Source: a virus
Virus record (IMG/VR): IMGVR_UViG_3300046004_000234
Span: 1-35,628 of that record
Strand: one strand, 5' to 3'
Length of the DNA: 35,628 nt
The notes under the pieces were generated by a model. The model was not told the origin of the DNA and searched no databases. It worked only from the letters and a program-made list of their open reading frames with translations. Of this stretch, positions 9,124 to 16,427 are shown in pieces (the stretch's first letter is position 1; each line of letters begins with the position of its first letter). The position numbers and the translations under genes were made by a program.

Positions 9124-10563
9124 TTAGAATAAACCGGCTCTACTTGCCGCAGCAGCTGTGGTAACACCCCCTACTACAGTCCCTAGTGCTGACTGTAGTG
9201 GAGAAGCAGAAGGAGCACTAGCTGAAGTCAGTGTCATTTGTGAAGAAGGAGCGCCTTTGTATATATCAGACACAAACGCTAGTTGCTGATAGGGCGTCAT
9301 CGCTTCTTGCAAACGAGTAGCACGAGACGCGTCTAGTTGCGCTTGAGCATTTTGTTGTTCAAGAGCACCAATACCTGATAGTAATGACACGTCGGCGGTG
9401 TTTAGTTGCTGACCGGCTTGACCTAATGCTGCTTGTTGCATGCCCATGGCGCCCATGCTGCTGCCTAACTGACCTAACGTAGAAGCACGTTGAGTATCAA
9501 CACCTGCTTGTTGTGCTGCTAAGGAGCCAATGCCTTGTCCCGCTTGGCCATATAAAGAAGCTTGTTGTCCAGCTAGGTTTCCCATAGTAGATGCCCCTGC
9601 CTGCCCTAATTGGGCCTGGGAAAGTGCTTGTTGACCATATGTAGTGCCTATATTTCCCAACTGCTGTCCTGCCTGACCATAGATATTTGCCGCATTGGTA
9701 CCCAGTGCACCTAGTGCAGTACCCGCAGAAGTAATACCCTGTGACGCTGCCAACTGTCTTTGTTGTTGCTGCTCTGCACTAGTCATCGCAGCAGTTTGGG
9801 CTTGGCCATAATTAGCCGCATAGTCTTGGAAAGTACGCTGAGACATCAGGTCCTGAAGATTACGTTCCTGTTCTGCACGTTGAACACCTTCTCGTGTTCC
9901 ACCAAATGCACCTGATTTAACCGCCTGAGCCGCAGTACCCTGTGCCGCTATGTCACTTTGACGACGCATTTCAGCCAGAGCCTTGTCTGTTACCTGCGAC
10001 TGATACGGATTCATAAAGGCCGCTGCTTGTGTTGGATCATATGCACGAGTAGCTTGTTGCAGCCCAGAAATCCCTTGCTGAACGGCGCTTAACCCCTGCT
10101 GTTGAGCTCCTACGCCTGCCCCTACCATTTGGTTGGCCATCCCTGCAGCCTGTCCTAACATCCCTTGAGAAGGAGCTAAATTAGCCTGTAAATAGTTTCC
10201 TGCAATGTTGGCAGCACTTCCTACCCCGCCTGCGGCTTGAATACCTGCCTGAGTTGCATTTTGAGCCGCGTTAAATTGAGGAGCGACATTCATTCCCCCT
10301 ACTATACCTGCTCCTTGGGACGCGAGCTGTTGTCCTTGTGTTACGCCCGCAGTACCGGCAGCCATATACGGCTTCCATTGACCAATGCCTTGCCCAGCAA
10401 GTGAGGCCGCTTGCCCTTGTGTAGCGGACAATTGAGCCGCTTGAACAGCAGGAAGGTTTAAAGGAGTGCCATAAAGACCTTGCGCTTTTTGTAATAGACC
10501 TAGTTTATAAGCCTCAATCTCTGGGGCTTCCCTGACTATCTGGGTGCTGATTTCCTCGGCCAT
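9124..10563 (-). CDS. Ala/Gln/Gly-rich repetitive putative ejection protein (479 aa)
   Basis: The start ATG 10563 abuts the TAA of the upstream gene, with AAGGGG inside that gene as ribosome binding site. About half the residues are A, Q or G. A non-repetitive central island, FMNPYQSQVTDKALAEMRRQ (about 183-202), followed by SGAFGGTREGVQRAEQERNL, looks like the conserved core; I recall this core in many marine podovirus genomes. Flanking segments show loose repeats of 17-22 residues with GQAG and QQA, such as YGQAGQQLGNIG, GQAGASTMGNL and YGQAGQGIGSL. They predict long amphipathic helices with alanine stripes. The C-terminus is a Gly/Ala/Val hydrophobic stretch. This composition is typical of phage DNA-injection proteins (T7 gp14-like or P22 gp7/16/20-like in role). 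No enzyme motif is visible. Confidence 0.87.
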   Translation of the reverse strand: MAEEISTQIVREAPEIEAYKLGLLQKAQGLYGTPLNLPAVQAAQLSATQGQAASLAGQGIGQWKPYMAAGTAGVTQGQQLASQGAGIVGGMNVAPQFNAAQNATQAGIQAAGGVGSAANIAGNYLQANLAPSQGMLGQAAGMANQMVGAGVGAQQQGLSAVQQGISGLQQATRAYDPTQAAAFMNPYQSQVTDKALAEMRRQSDIAAQGTAAQAVKSGAFGGTREGVQRAEQERNLQDLMSQRTFQDYAANYGQAQTAAMTSAEQQQQRQLAASQGITSAGTALGALGTNAANIYGQAGQQLGNIGTTYGQQALSQAQLGQAGASTMGNLAGQQASLYGQAGQGIGSLAAQQAGVDTQRASTLGQLGSSMGAMGMQQAALGQAGQQLNTADVSLLSGIGALEQQNAQAQLDASRATRLQEAMTPYQQLAFVSDIYKGAPSSQMTLTSASAPSASPLQSALGTVVGGVTTAAAASRAGLF

Positions 10564-12513
10564 TTATTTCCCCTTCGATTCAAGTTGTTTCATTAGTTTG
10601 TACATACGCTTCGCGCCTTTTCTACGTGATCCTTGGCCCATGGCCCGTACTGCTCTGGCCGTAAATACAAACTCGCCGTCTGATAGCATTGCTGGAACAG
10701 AATCAGAAGTCCCTGTGCCCGGACCGTCAATAGGACCGTTTTTACGAGGGAAGTCTTCTAATGAGGCAATACCACCCGCAGCTAATCTTGCGGTAGGATA
10801 AGGAGCAGACGAATTGCTGTAGATGTTATCGTATGGATTACCTTGGTATGTAGTCGTGTTAGCAAGACCTGCAGAATACATATTATTATAGGGATTAGGT
10901 GCATAGGTAGTGCTTCCACCACCATAAGTAAGGCCATAGGTCGACGGATCACGGGCAAGTAAGTCTTTACCCGTTGTAGTAAATTGATCTATGTTAGACG
11001 GAGGTGCAACAGGCTCCGGTTTAAATGCACCACCTAAATAGGCTGCACCTAGGCCGACCGCTGCTATTGGACCGTATGTAGACAACACGCCAGGCATTGC
11101 TGCTGTGTAGGCTTTTTCATACACACTACTAATCACTGCGTTTGGAGTATTAGCAGGTAAGGTGCTGATTGCGTCCATACCTGCTTTTTGCGCTGCTGCA
11201 GAACCTTCTGCTTGAATAGCAGAAGGAGAAATAGTTTTGTATGCAGCAGAAGCAGCATCGCCATAGCGCCCTTCTTTGACCAAGTCCATCACGCCAGGAG
11301 GAGGAGGAGGGACATAGCCTGCATTAGGTGTAAAACCGCCTTCCACAATAGGAGCAGGAGTCGCGCCTATTGTAGGAGCCGTTGGCATTGGTGCTTGGAC
11401 CGTGGGCATTGGTGCGGGAGCCGCTGGCATTGGAATACCTTGGATACCTTGAAGGCCCTGGGCGCCTTGAACACCTTGAGATATATCAAAGGTAGATACA
11501 TCAGGAACTGCCGAAGGAGGAATAGCGCTAATGCCTTGGCCCGTGGTCGGTGTAAAGCTTCCCTCTACTACTGGAGCAGGGCCAGAAGGTGGTGGGGCTG
11601 AAGGCGATAGGGCATAAGAGGCAACACCTGCCATGGCACCGGCTATTGCACCGCCTTTAATTGCCTGACCTAGTTTTTGGCCCGAAGCAAGATTGACAAG
11701 GGTGCTACCTGCAAAAGTATTTACGCCCATGGCAGTTGCACCCGTAAGTCCCATGCCACCTGCTAGGTTAAATCCTGCCGGGCCCATGAAATATACAGCG
11801 GCTGCTGTAAGTATAATTTTACCAATAGGGCTCTTTGCAACCTTCTTCACTACCGCGGCAACTTTTTTAACCACCTTAGCTACCGTCTTCACTACTTTAC
11901 CAACGGCTTTTTTAATTTTCTTAAACAAACCAAATTCAGGCAAGCCTGTGTCAGGATTGATGGTGCCACTACCACCGCGACTACGTAATAGACGCATTTC
12001 TTCAGGCGTAATGTGCGCGAGCATTGTATCGCCGCCACGGCCCATGTCAGATAGTTCTTTAGAAATTGTTTTAACATTAATAATGCCACCGTCCGCAAAG
12101 GTAGGAACGGCTGGTTCTTTGTTAATGTCTAGCTGGTCTAAGGCAAGATTGAATGCTGCAAAATACGCAGGGTCAAACTGGTCTGGAAGTAGTTCCTCTG
12201 GAACGCCTTCTTGAATGAATTCTGCTCGGTCTACTGCATAGGTTTCAGGGTTAGCTAGGATGTTGTCTATCATCAACTGAAGTGCATCAATCACTTCTGG
12301 AGGCAGCTTCATCGCTGCCAGTTCGCGAATGAACTGGTCCGTCATCGCAGGATCGGCTTCCGCCATTCCACCCAATATGTCTCGTCCAAATTCACGAGGG
12401 CTATTCTTAGCATAGCTCTCCACTACTGGACTAAATTTAGAAGGGTCAATTTGACCCATCGGCTCCTGTTGTCCTTCAGACAACGCCATAATTCCTTGCA
12501 TTTCTTCTGCCAT
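10564..12513 (-). CDS. Mosaic virion-associated protein with cationic amphipathic segment and SDGEF C-terminal motif (649 aa)
   Basis: The start ATG 12513 has AAAGG 6 bases upstream. Domain order: a helical acidic N-terminus (1-135), FADGGIINVK (139-148), GDTMLAHITPEEMRLLRSRG (161-180), then a lysine-rich amphipathic stretch (196-228, KK and VVK repeats) running into a hydrophobic segment (229-244). A Gly/Ala-rich membrane-like region follows, then a Pro/Ala linker with five collagen-like GXY triplets (GVQGAQGLQGIQGIP). The C-terminus (from 579) holds AGGIASLEDFPRKNGP and GTGTSDSVPAMLSDGEFVFT before a basic helix. I recall this C-terminal motif in many phage virion proteins. The basic-plus-hydrophobic centre suggests membrane interaction during DNA entry. 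The virion role is inferred from position and composition. Confidence 0.86.
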   Translation of the reverse strand: MAEEMQGIMALSEGQQEPMGQIDPSKFSPVVESYAKNSPREFGRDILGGMAEADPAMTDQFIRELAAMKLPPEVIDALQLMIDNILANPETYAVDRAEFIQEGVPEELLPDQFDPAYFAAFNLALDQLDINKEPAVPTFADGGIINVKTISKELSDMGRGGDTMLAHITPEEMRLLRSRGGSGTINPDTGLPEFGLFKKIKKAVGKVVKTVAKVVKKVAAVVKKVAKSPIGKIILTAAAVYFMGPAGFNLAGGMGLTGATAMGVNTFAGSTLVNLASGQKLGQAIKGGAIAGAMAGVASYALSPSAPPPSGPAPVVEGSFTPTTGQGISAIPPSAVPDVSTFDISQGVQGAQGLQGIQGIPMPAAPAPMPTVQAPMPTAPTIGATPAPIVEGGFTPNAGYVPPPPPGVMDLVKEGRYGDAASAAYKTISPSAIQAEGSAAAQKAGMDAISTLPANTPNAVISSVYEKAYTAAMPGVLSTYGPIAAVGLGAAYLGGAFKPEPVAPPSNIDQFTTTGKDLLARDPSTYGLTYGGGSTTYAPNPYNNMYSAGLANTTTYQGNPYDNIYSNSSAPYPTARLAAGGIASLEDFPRKNGPIDGPGTGTSDSVPAMLSDGEFVFTARAVRAMGQGSRRKGAKRMYKLMKQLESKGK

Positions 12514-12600
12514 GTTTAACCTTTCCCAAATACATAAATGGCCTCACAGGGCCGCACCTTAGTAAAGAAGGCGAAGATGTTGTAATTATGAGCTATTTTA
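12514..12600 (-). other. Intergenic spacer with weak hairpin
   Basis: These 87 bases lie between the stop of the 112-residue gene and the start of the 649-residue gene, an unusually wide gap for this cluster. On the minus strand a GGCC-CTGTGA-GGCC hairpin (12553-12540) is followed by ATTTATG, too weak to call a terminator. The segment ends with the AAAGG ribosome binding site of the next gene. An A/T-rich stretch near 12590-12600 could hold a promoter -10 element, but no -35 element is evident. Confidence 0.3.
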
Positions 12601-12939
12601 CTAGTTTCTGTCTACAAGTAAAGCAGAAACAGTTACGTCTAACCCCGTTGCGGATGATGTTATTTTTAATATATCCGTTGATTCCAGTATCAAAGGCCCT
12701 GCCACTTTTCCTGCTAATAAGTCGATGTATGAGTTGGCAGCTACTGCTAAGGCAGGCGCAACTGACACTGTTCCCGTCCCAAGAGGAGAAAACACTGCCG
12801 TTACATTAATAGAACCCCCTGTAGCATTAGCTACAATAATGGACCTTACAATAGCCGTTGTAGCGGCAGGTACCGTCAAGATATTCTCTGTAGCAGCTCC
12901 TGTAAAAGCTTTATAGTATCTTTTATATAGGTTTGCCAT
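12601..12939 (-). CDS. Small beta-rich putative virion protein (112 aa)
   Basis: Its ATG (12937-12939) shares one base with the TAA of the upstream 58-residue gene (TAATG), so it is coupled to it. The N-terminus MANLYKRYYKAFTGAATENI is followed by alternating hydrophobic and Thr/Ser/Val residues, predicting a beta sandwich with TVPAATTAIVRSIIVANATG and DILKITSSATGLDVTVSALL. No signal peptide or membrane span. Such short beta-rich proteins beside a tail hub gene are usually minor tail or decoration components; I recall similar annotations of virion structural protein in metagenomic phages. Placement in the late cluster supports a structural role; the precise site in the particle is unknown. 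Confidence 0.75.
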   Translation of the reverse strand: MANLYKRYYKAFTGAATENILTVPAATTAIVRSIIVANATGGSINVTAVFSPLGTGTVSVAPALAVAANSYIDLLAGKVAGPLILESTDILKITSSATGLDVTVSALLVDRN

Positions 12940-13115
12940 TATTTTCCATAAAACCAGGCTAGTGCCTCGGCTTTATCCTCAGTTATGTTAGGTGTGTAAT
13001 TGCTGTTTAATTGCAATACAATCTGTTCTATAGAACGAATCAACTGGTTTATTTGATCAGGGCTATATTGAACCGTGGCAGCATTAGGCAGACGAACGTT
13101 ATTGATTTTACTCAT
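12939..13115 (-). CDS. 58-residue helical protein downstream of the tail hub gene
   Basis: I choose ATG 13115 because it overlaps the TGA of the tail hub-like gene as ATGA, and because a longer in-frame reading would run 48 bases deeper into that gene. The stop overlaps the next ATG (TAATG). The product begins MSKINNVRLPNAATVQYSPD, has a single predicted helix IRSIEQIVLQLNSNY, and ends with EALAWFYGK. This order of a short loop, a helix with heptad spacing and an aromatic end fits a small oligomeric virion or chaperone-like component, but I do not recognise a family with confidence. The tight coupling on both sides suggests stoichiometry set by re-initiation with the hub-like protein and the 112-residue protein. 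Confidence 0.72.
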   Translation of the reverse strand: MSKINNVRLPNAATVQYSPDQINQLIRSIEQIVLQLNSNYTPNITEDKAEALAWFYGK

Positions 13116-14974
13116 CGTAGGCCATCCGGTTGAATATCCACGCGCAACGTACCGAAGCGCCAATTACTGTCAAGCGTGTTACTTTCCATACTGACAGATA
13201 TCTGTCTGCCTCGCGCCCTTGTGTCCACTTTCTCTATAGTAGGATTGATTACATAAGGGTCAAGCGAGCTAGGGCTGGCTGTGGCTGAAGGGAATGCACG
13301 AAGCAATAGTCGCATTGTAATATCCCCTACAAAGTTGTTGAAGTCAGGAATAAAACGTTTCATAAACAGCATTTGATCACCGTCGCCGATATCAAAATAA
13401 CCAGATCTCAAGAATGCCGTAATAGGTTGGTCAATCGCATTGACACCTATTTCTTGGTAATACAATACAGAACGCCCTGCTGAGAGGCCATTTACAGTGT
13501 TGCCTATAGGAGTGGCAGTACTGGTCAAGGAGTACTCTGACGCAATAGGGTATTCATATGCTCCGGTGTCAATCCAAGCGGTCCTTGGCATAGTACCAAT
13601 AGACCATACGCCCTCTAAATAGTCATAGGTAACGTACCTGTCAATGTAATCTGACGTAAAGGAGCAATACCACCATGTGACTTCGTTGTATTCAGCGTTA
13701 ACGCCAATATGAATCTTAGGGCCTTGTATCTTATTCAAGTCCTTAAATACATAATCTTGAACGGTACACGGTATTTTCTTAACGGTACCATCAAACAAGT
13801 AGAACGCGCCTTGGCTCATCCACATGGCCACGCCGTTAACATCTGCTGCTGCGTGGGCCCCGATCAATCCACAGTTAGACCCTAATTGAGAGAACCCAAA
13901 AGTGTACGGAGGACCTACGTATTGCATTCCATGCAAAGAGGTATCCGTTAAAATAAGAATCTGGCCACGTGAACGTAAGGCCGACACAATATGACTACCG
14001 TCCGTGAGCCGTTGTCCGCCGGCCGTGTTGGTTGCAGTAGCGACAAAGTCCGCGATGTTTTCTTGGTCAGAGAAGCGCACAAACATAGGGTCTTGAGAAG
14101 TGGAAGTGCCTATGACATCCTCTGTACCAAAGCACACAAGATGACGATCAGGCGTAGAGACTAATGCGTATTTACTTTTTGTTGGTGCACCGGCTATCTG
14201 TGCAGCAGGGGTTGCTCCACCTACACTGGTATCCCACAGGTATGTGCCACCGTCTACCAGTTGACATACAACGTCCTCGCCATAACTATCTAACTGCCAT
14301 ACGCGAGAACTTAAAGAACTACCCGTTATAGCAGAAGTGCTACGTGGTGTGCCCCAAGTAGAAAGACCCCAGGTGCCTATGCCCCAGCCTAAGTCAAAGT
14401 AGCTTACATCTACCCCTACGCTTATTTGATACACGATAGTGGCTGTACCTACAAGGTTCGCGGTACTAGTTGCATTGACCGAGGCTTTAATAGTATATGT
14501 AGAAGCACTTAATACTTCTTGTACTTCGTATTCGCCGTTTAACGTAGCATTAGGAATGCCGCCCGGATTACCAGTAGCGTTAGAGATGATAATAAAATCA
14601 CCTTCTTGAATAGCAAGGGTAGTGTCTGTGACCGTGACTATGTCGGTGCTTATTACAGTTGAAAAGACGGCCGTAGTGGTCGTTTCCTTGATGGGGGTAA
14701 TGTCATACCAGTCACCGCTTTGCTGAACGTATAGCTTTTTAGTGGTGCCTATCATGATATAAGGAGCACCTGACAGGGCATTCCAGGTAAAGACCTCACT
14801 CACTATTCCTATGAAATACTGCTCGGCCTCAAGGAAGTATTGCCAGCCCCCTACCTTTTCAGGTAGGCCATCTTGAAAGCGTACATAGTCCCCATCCACC
14901 CAGCCACCTTCAGCGCCGTATTCGGTGTTTTGTTTGTCTATCCCAGGTTTTAATGCCAGTTTTAAAAGGGCCAT
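13112..14974 (-). CDS. Tail hub/DNA-stabilisation-type protein, P22 gp10-like in layout (620 aa)
   Basis: I choose ATG 14974 because it follows the lysozyme TAA by one base, has AGGAAAGAG upstream, and gives the N-terminus MALLKLALKPGIDKQNTEYG. A longer in-frame start at 15022 would add 16 residues overlapping lysozyme. The next residues, GGWVDGDYVRFQDGLPEKVG, and the repeated blade-like segments (YIMIGTTKKLYV, YGEDVVCQLVDGGTYLWD, LVCFGTEDVIG, QILILTDTSLHGMQYVGPPY, GAFYLFDGTVKKIPC, VTYDYLEGVWSIG) look like a beta-propeller of W/Y/F-containing strands. This layout is that of phage tail hub or DNA-stabilisation proteins such as P22 gp10, known to close the connector beneath the portal. Homology to gp10 is from memory of the pattern, not a search. 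Confidence 0.8.
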   Translation of the reverse strand: MALLKLALKPGIDKQNTEYGAEGGWVDGDYVRFQDGLPEKVGGWQYFLEAEQYFIGIVSEVFTWNALSGAPYIMIGTTKKLYVQQSGDWYDITPIKETTTTAVFSTVISTDIVTVTDTTLAIQEGDFIIISNATGNPGGIPNATLNGEYEVQEVLSASTYTIKASVNATSTANLVGTATIVYQISVGVDVSYFDLGWGIGTWGLSTWGTPRSTSAITGSSLSSRVWQLDSYGEDVVCQLVDGGTYLWDTSVGGATPAAQIAGAPTKSKYALVSTPDRHLVCFGTEDVIGTSTSQDPMFVRFSDQENIADFVATATNTAGGQRLTDGSHIVSALRSRGQILILTDTSLHGMQYVGPPYTFGFSQLGSNCGLIGAHAAADVNGVAMWMSQGAFYLFDGTVKKIPCTVQDYVFKDLNKIQGPKIHIGVNAEYNEVTWWYCSFTSDYIDRYVTYDYLEGVWSIGTMPRTAWIDTGAYEYPIASEYSLTSTATPIGNTVNGLSAGRSVLYYQEIGVNAIDQPITAFLRSGYFDIGDGDQMLFMKRFIPDFNNFVGDITMRLLLRAFPSATASPSSLDPYVINPTIEKVDTRARGRQISVSMESNTLDSNWRFGTLRVDIQPDGLR

Positions 14975-14975
14975 G

Positions 14976-15497
14976 TTACTCTTTCCTAAACAGTGCTGCT
15001 TCGTCTTTGCGGCGATTGTCAAGCCCTTTTAGGACTTTGCCACCGGCTTTATTATACTTGAGAAGACTTTGCATAGCCATGACTTTATCCCCGCGCAAAA
15101 GCGCCTGACGGAGTGTTGACCGCTGAAGTACACCAAGACCAAGGTTAAAGCTAAAACTAACCAGAGCATCAAATTCATTCTGTGAAAGTCGTATAGGTAA
15201 ATAACGGGCAACCCCTCGTTCAAATCGTACGACATCCTTAGCCAGTATTGAGTCAACTTCTTCTTCGCTCCATCTACGGTTATCTTGTGGTTTTAGTGGG
15301 CATGCTTTACGAGTAGCCATACCTTCTGGAGTAGACGGTATCTTAGCTTGCTCTGGGTACATCACATGGCCAACACCAACTGTCCAAAGTCCTGCTGGGC
15401 ATTTATACGGTTTGTATCTGACGCCCTCATGGTGTTTCAACAATTTAATTAATTCTTTACTTACCTTCACGATGCTTTTCCCACTGGCGTGAACCAA
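14976..15497 (-). CDS. GH24 lysozyme (T4-type endolysin, muramidase)
   Basis: A 173-residue endolysin of glycoside hydrolase family 24, which cleaves the beta-1,4 bond between MurNAc and GlcNAc. The catalytic motif is E24 in HHEGVRYKPYKC, then C33 and T39 in GLWTVGVGH, giving E-8aa-C-5aa-T. Cys occupies the position that is Asp20 in T4 lysozyme; this D/C variant is known in the family. The C-terminal helices include LSQNEFDALVSFSFNLG and KGLDNRRKDEAALF, both typical. There is no signal peptide or SAR anchor, so it should need a holin. The start is uncertain: ATG 15497 overlaps the holin-like gene by 41 bases, while an in-frame GTG at 15470 has a purine-rich stretch ahead and would drop nine residues without touching the domain. 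Confidence 0.94.
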   Translation of the reverse strand: MVHASGKSIVKVSKELIKLLKHHEGVRYKPYKCPAGLWTVGVGHVMYPEQAKIPSTPEGMATRKACPLKPQDNRRWSEEEVDSILAKDVVRFERGVARYLPIRLSQNEFDALVSFSFNLGLGVLQRSTLRQALLRGDKVMAMQSLLKYNKAGGKVLKGLDNRRKDEAALFRKE

Positions 15498-15954
15498 AGT
15501 AGAAGCCGATTATGCTACTTACAATTGCCATTTCATCATCAGAAAATACTAAGCTCATAGCAGTGCCAAACTCTACACCAGTATATATTGCCCAACCTAG
15601 ACCAACAAGATCTACTATTACAAGCAAGCCCACAAACGTAAAGGCTATTATAGGACGCACCTTAGCATTTAAATCTACTGTACCTTGTGATGCCTTGTCC
15701 ATCATCTTCATGTCGTGAGCATACAAAGCCTCGCGCTCTTGTGCATAGGTCTGCACTTCAATCTCGTCTAGCTTGATGGCTTCAATCTTTTCTTGTGATG
15801 CAAAGCCAGCGGCAGCCATAGCGGCTTCTCGTTCTGTCTGCAAACGAGCCATAGCCATCTCATGCTTCTGATCGCCCTTCTGTTGAAAGAAGCCTAAGAT
15901 ACTTGGTAGTGCTGATGAGCCTATGCCTAATAGGCCTGATATGATAGATAACAT
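15457..15954 (-). CDS. Holin-like membrane protein (GTA_holin_3TM-like)
   Basis: A 165-residue protein. The N-terminus MLSIISGLLGIGSSALPSIL is hydrophobic and could be an amphipathic or membrane helix. A charged helical middle follows (residues 26-92, rich in E, K, A and M), then VRPIIAFTFVGLLVIVDLVG (about 99-118) and a second hydrophobic segment around MAIVSSIIGFYFGS near 143-156. It ends SRQWEKHREGK. The RP before the first strong span and the FYFGSRQWEK end match my memory of the holin-of-3TMs family found in gene transfer agents and many phages. It lies directly before lysozyme and overlaps it, where a holin is expected. A holin role is the best reading, short of proof. Confidence 0.72.
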   Translation of the reverse strand: MLSIISGLLGIGSSALPSILGFFQQKGDQKHEMAMARLQTEREAAMAAAGFASQEKIEAIKLDEIEVQTYAQEREALYAHDMKMMDKASQGTVDLNAKVRPIIAFTFVGLLVIVDLVGLGWAIYTGVEFGTAMSLVFSDDEMAIVSSIIGFYFGSRQWEKHREGK

Positions 15955-15956
15955 AA

Positions 15957-16427
15957 TTAATTCCCCAGTGGATTTGACGTTGCCCGTTTAAGGGCTTTTA
16001 GTTGTGATTCAATGCCTTCGCGGGTGGCTTTCATCTCTTCCCGCACACCCATTAAAGACGCGGCAGTTTCACGTACATTGCCGTTAGTAATTGCTTTAGC
16101 TTCGTTAGCAGTGCCAATGGCGTTTGATACCTTCTCTTGCATGGACACCAATTGGTTTGATGTTTGCACCATCGAGTCTTTAACTACGTTTACTGAAGCT
16201 TGCTGTGCAGACAACTGCACCTTTAGTGCGTTGACTTCTGCTTTTAACTCGGCATCGTCGTAGGGTTTAGCAGCTTCAATCGCTTCAGTCGCCGCTATAA
16301 CTCGGTTGTAGGTCGTTATGCCGACGTAGATTGTTCCACCTATCGGCGCTAATACTCCAAAAAGAACTACTAATAGCGTTTTCGCTGAGTAGTTCGAGTA
16401 AGATTCCTTGGTTTCCTTTAAGCTCAT
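15957..16427 (-). CDS. Single-span coiled-coil protein, candidate inner-membrane spanin
   Basis: I choose ATG 16427 because AGGAG sits 7 bases upstream; an in-frame ATG ten codons earlier has no such site. The 156-residue product has a polar N-terminus (MSLKETKESYSNYSAK), one membrane span at about residues 17-37 (LLVVLFGVLAPIGGTIYVGI), then a long helix with heptad spacing (residues 50-145, AELKAEVNALKVQLSAQQAS and onwards) and a short tail. N-in topology with a periplasmic coiled coil is the architecture of i-spanins such as lambda Rz. Its place just before the holin-like and lysozyme genes fits a lysis cassette. No partner lipoprotein with a lipobox is evident, so a structural or regulatory membrane role remains possible. 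Its first 143 bases overlap the 3' end of the cysteine-rich protein gene. Confidence 0.75.
   Translation of the reverse strand: MSLKETKESYSNYSAKTLLVVLFGVLAPIGGTIYVGITTYNRVIAATEAIEAAKPYDDAELKAEVNALKVQLSAQQASVNVVKDSMVQTSNQLVSMQEKVSNAIGTANEAKAITNGNVRETAASLMGVREEMKATREGIESQLKALKRATSNPLGN

Noticed and set aside
11440-11500. Collagen-like triplets as a collagen fibre domain
   Set aside because: Only about five G-X-Y triplets, too short to form a stable triple helix; noted as part of the linker.
11693-12214. Plus-strand 173-codon open frame opposite the 649-residue gene
   Set aside because: Antisense shadow of Lys/Val/Ala codons; no initiation site and no recognisable domain.
12540-12553. Terminator after the 112-residue gene
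   Set aside because: Stem of four base pairs without a U tract; too weak to call.
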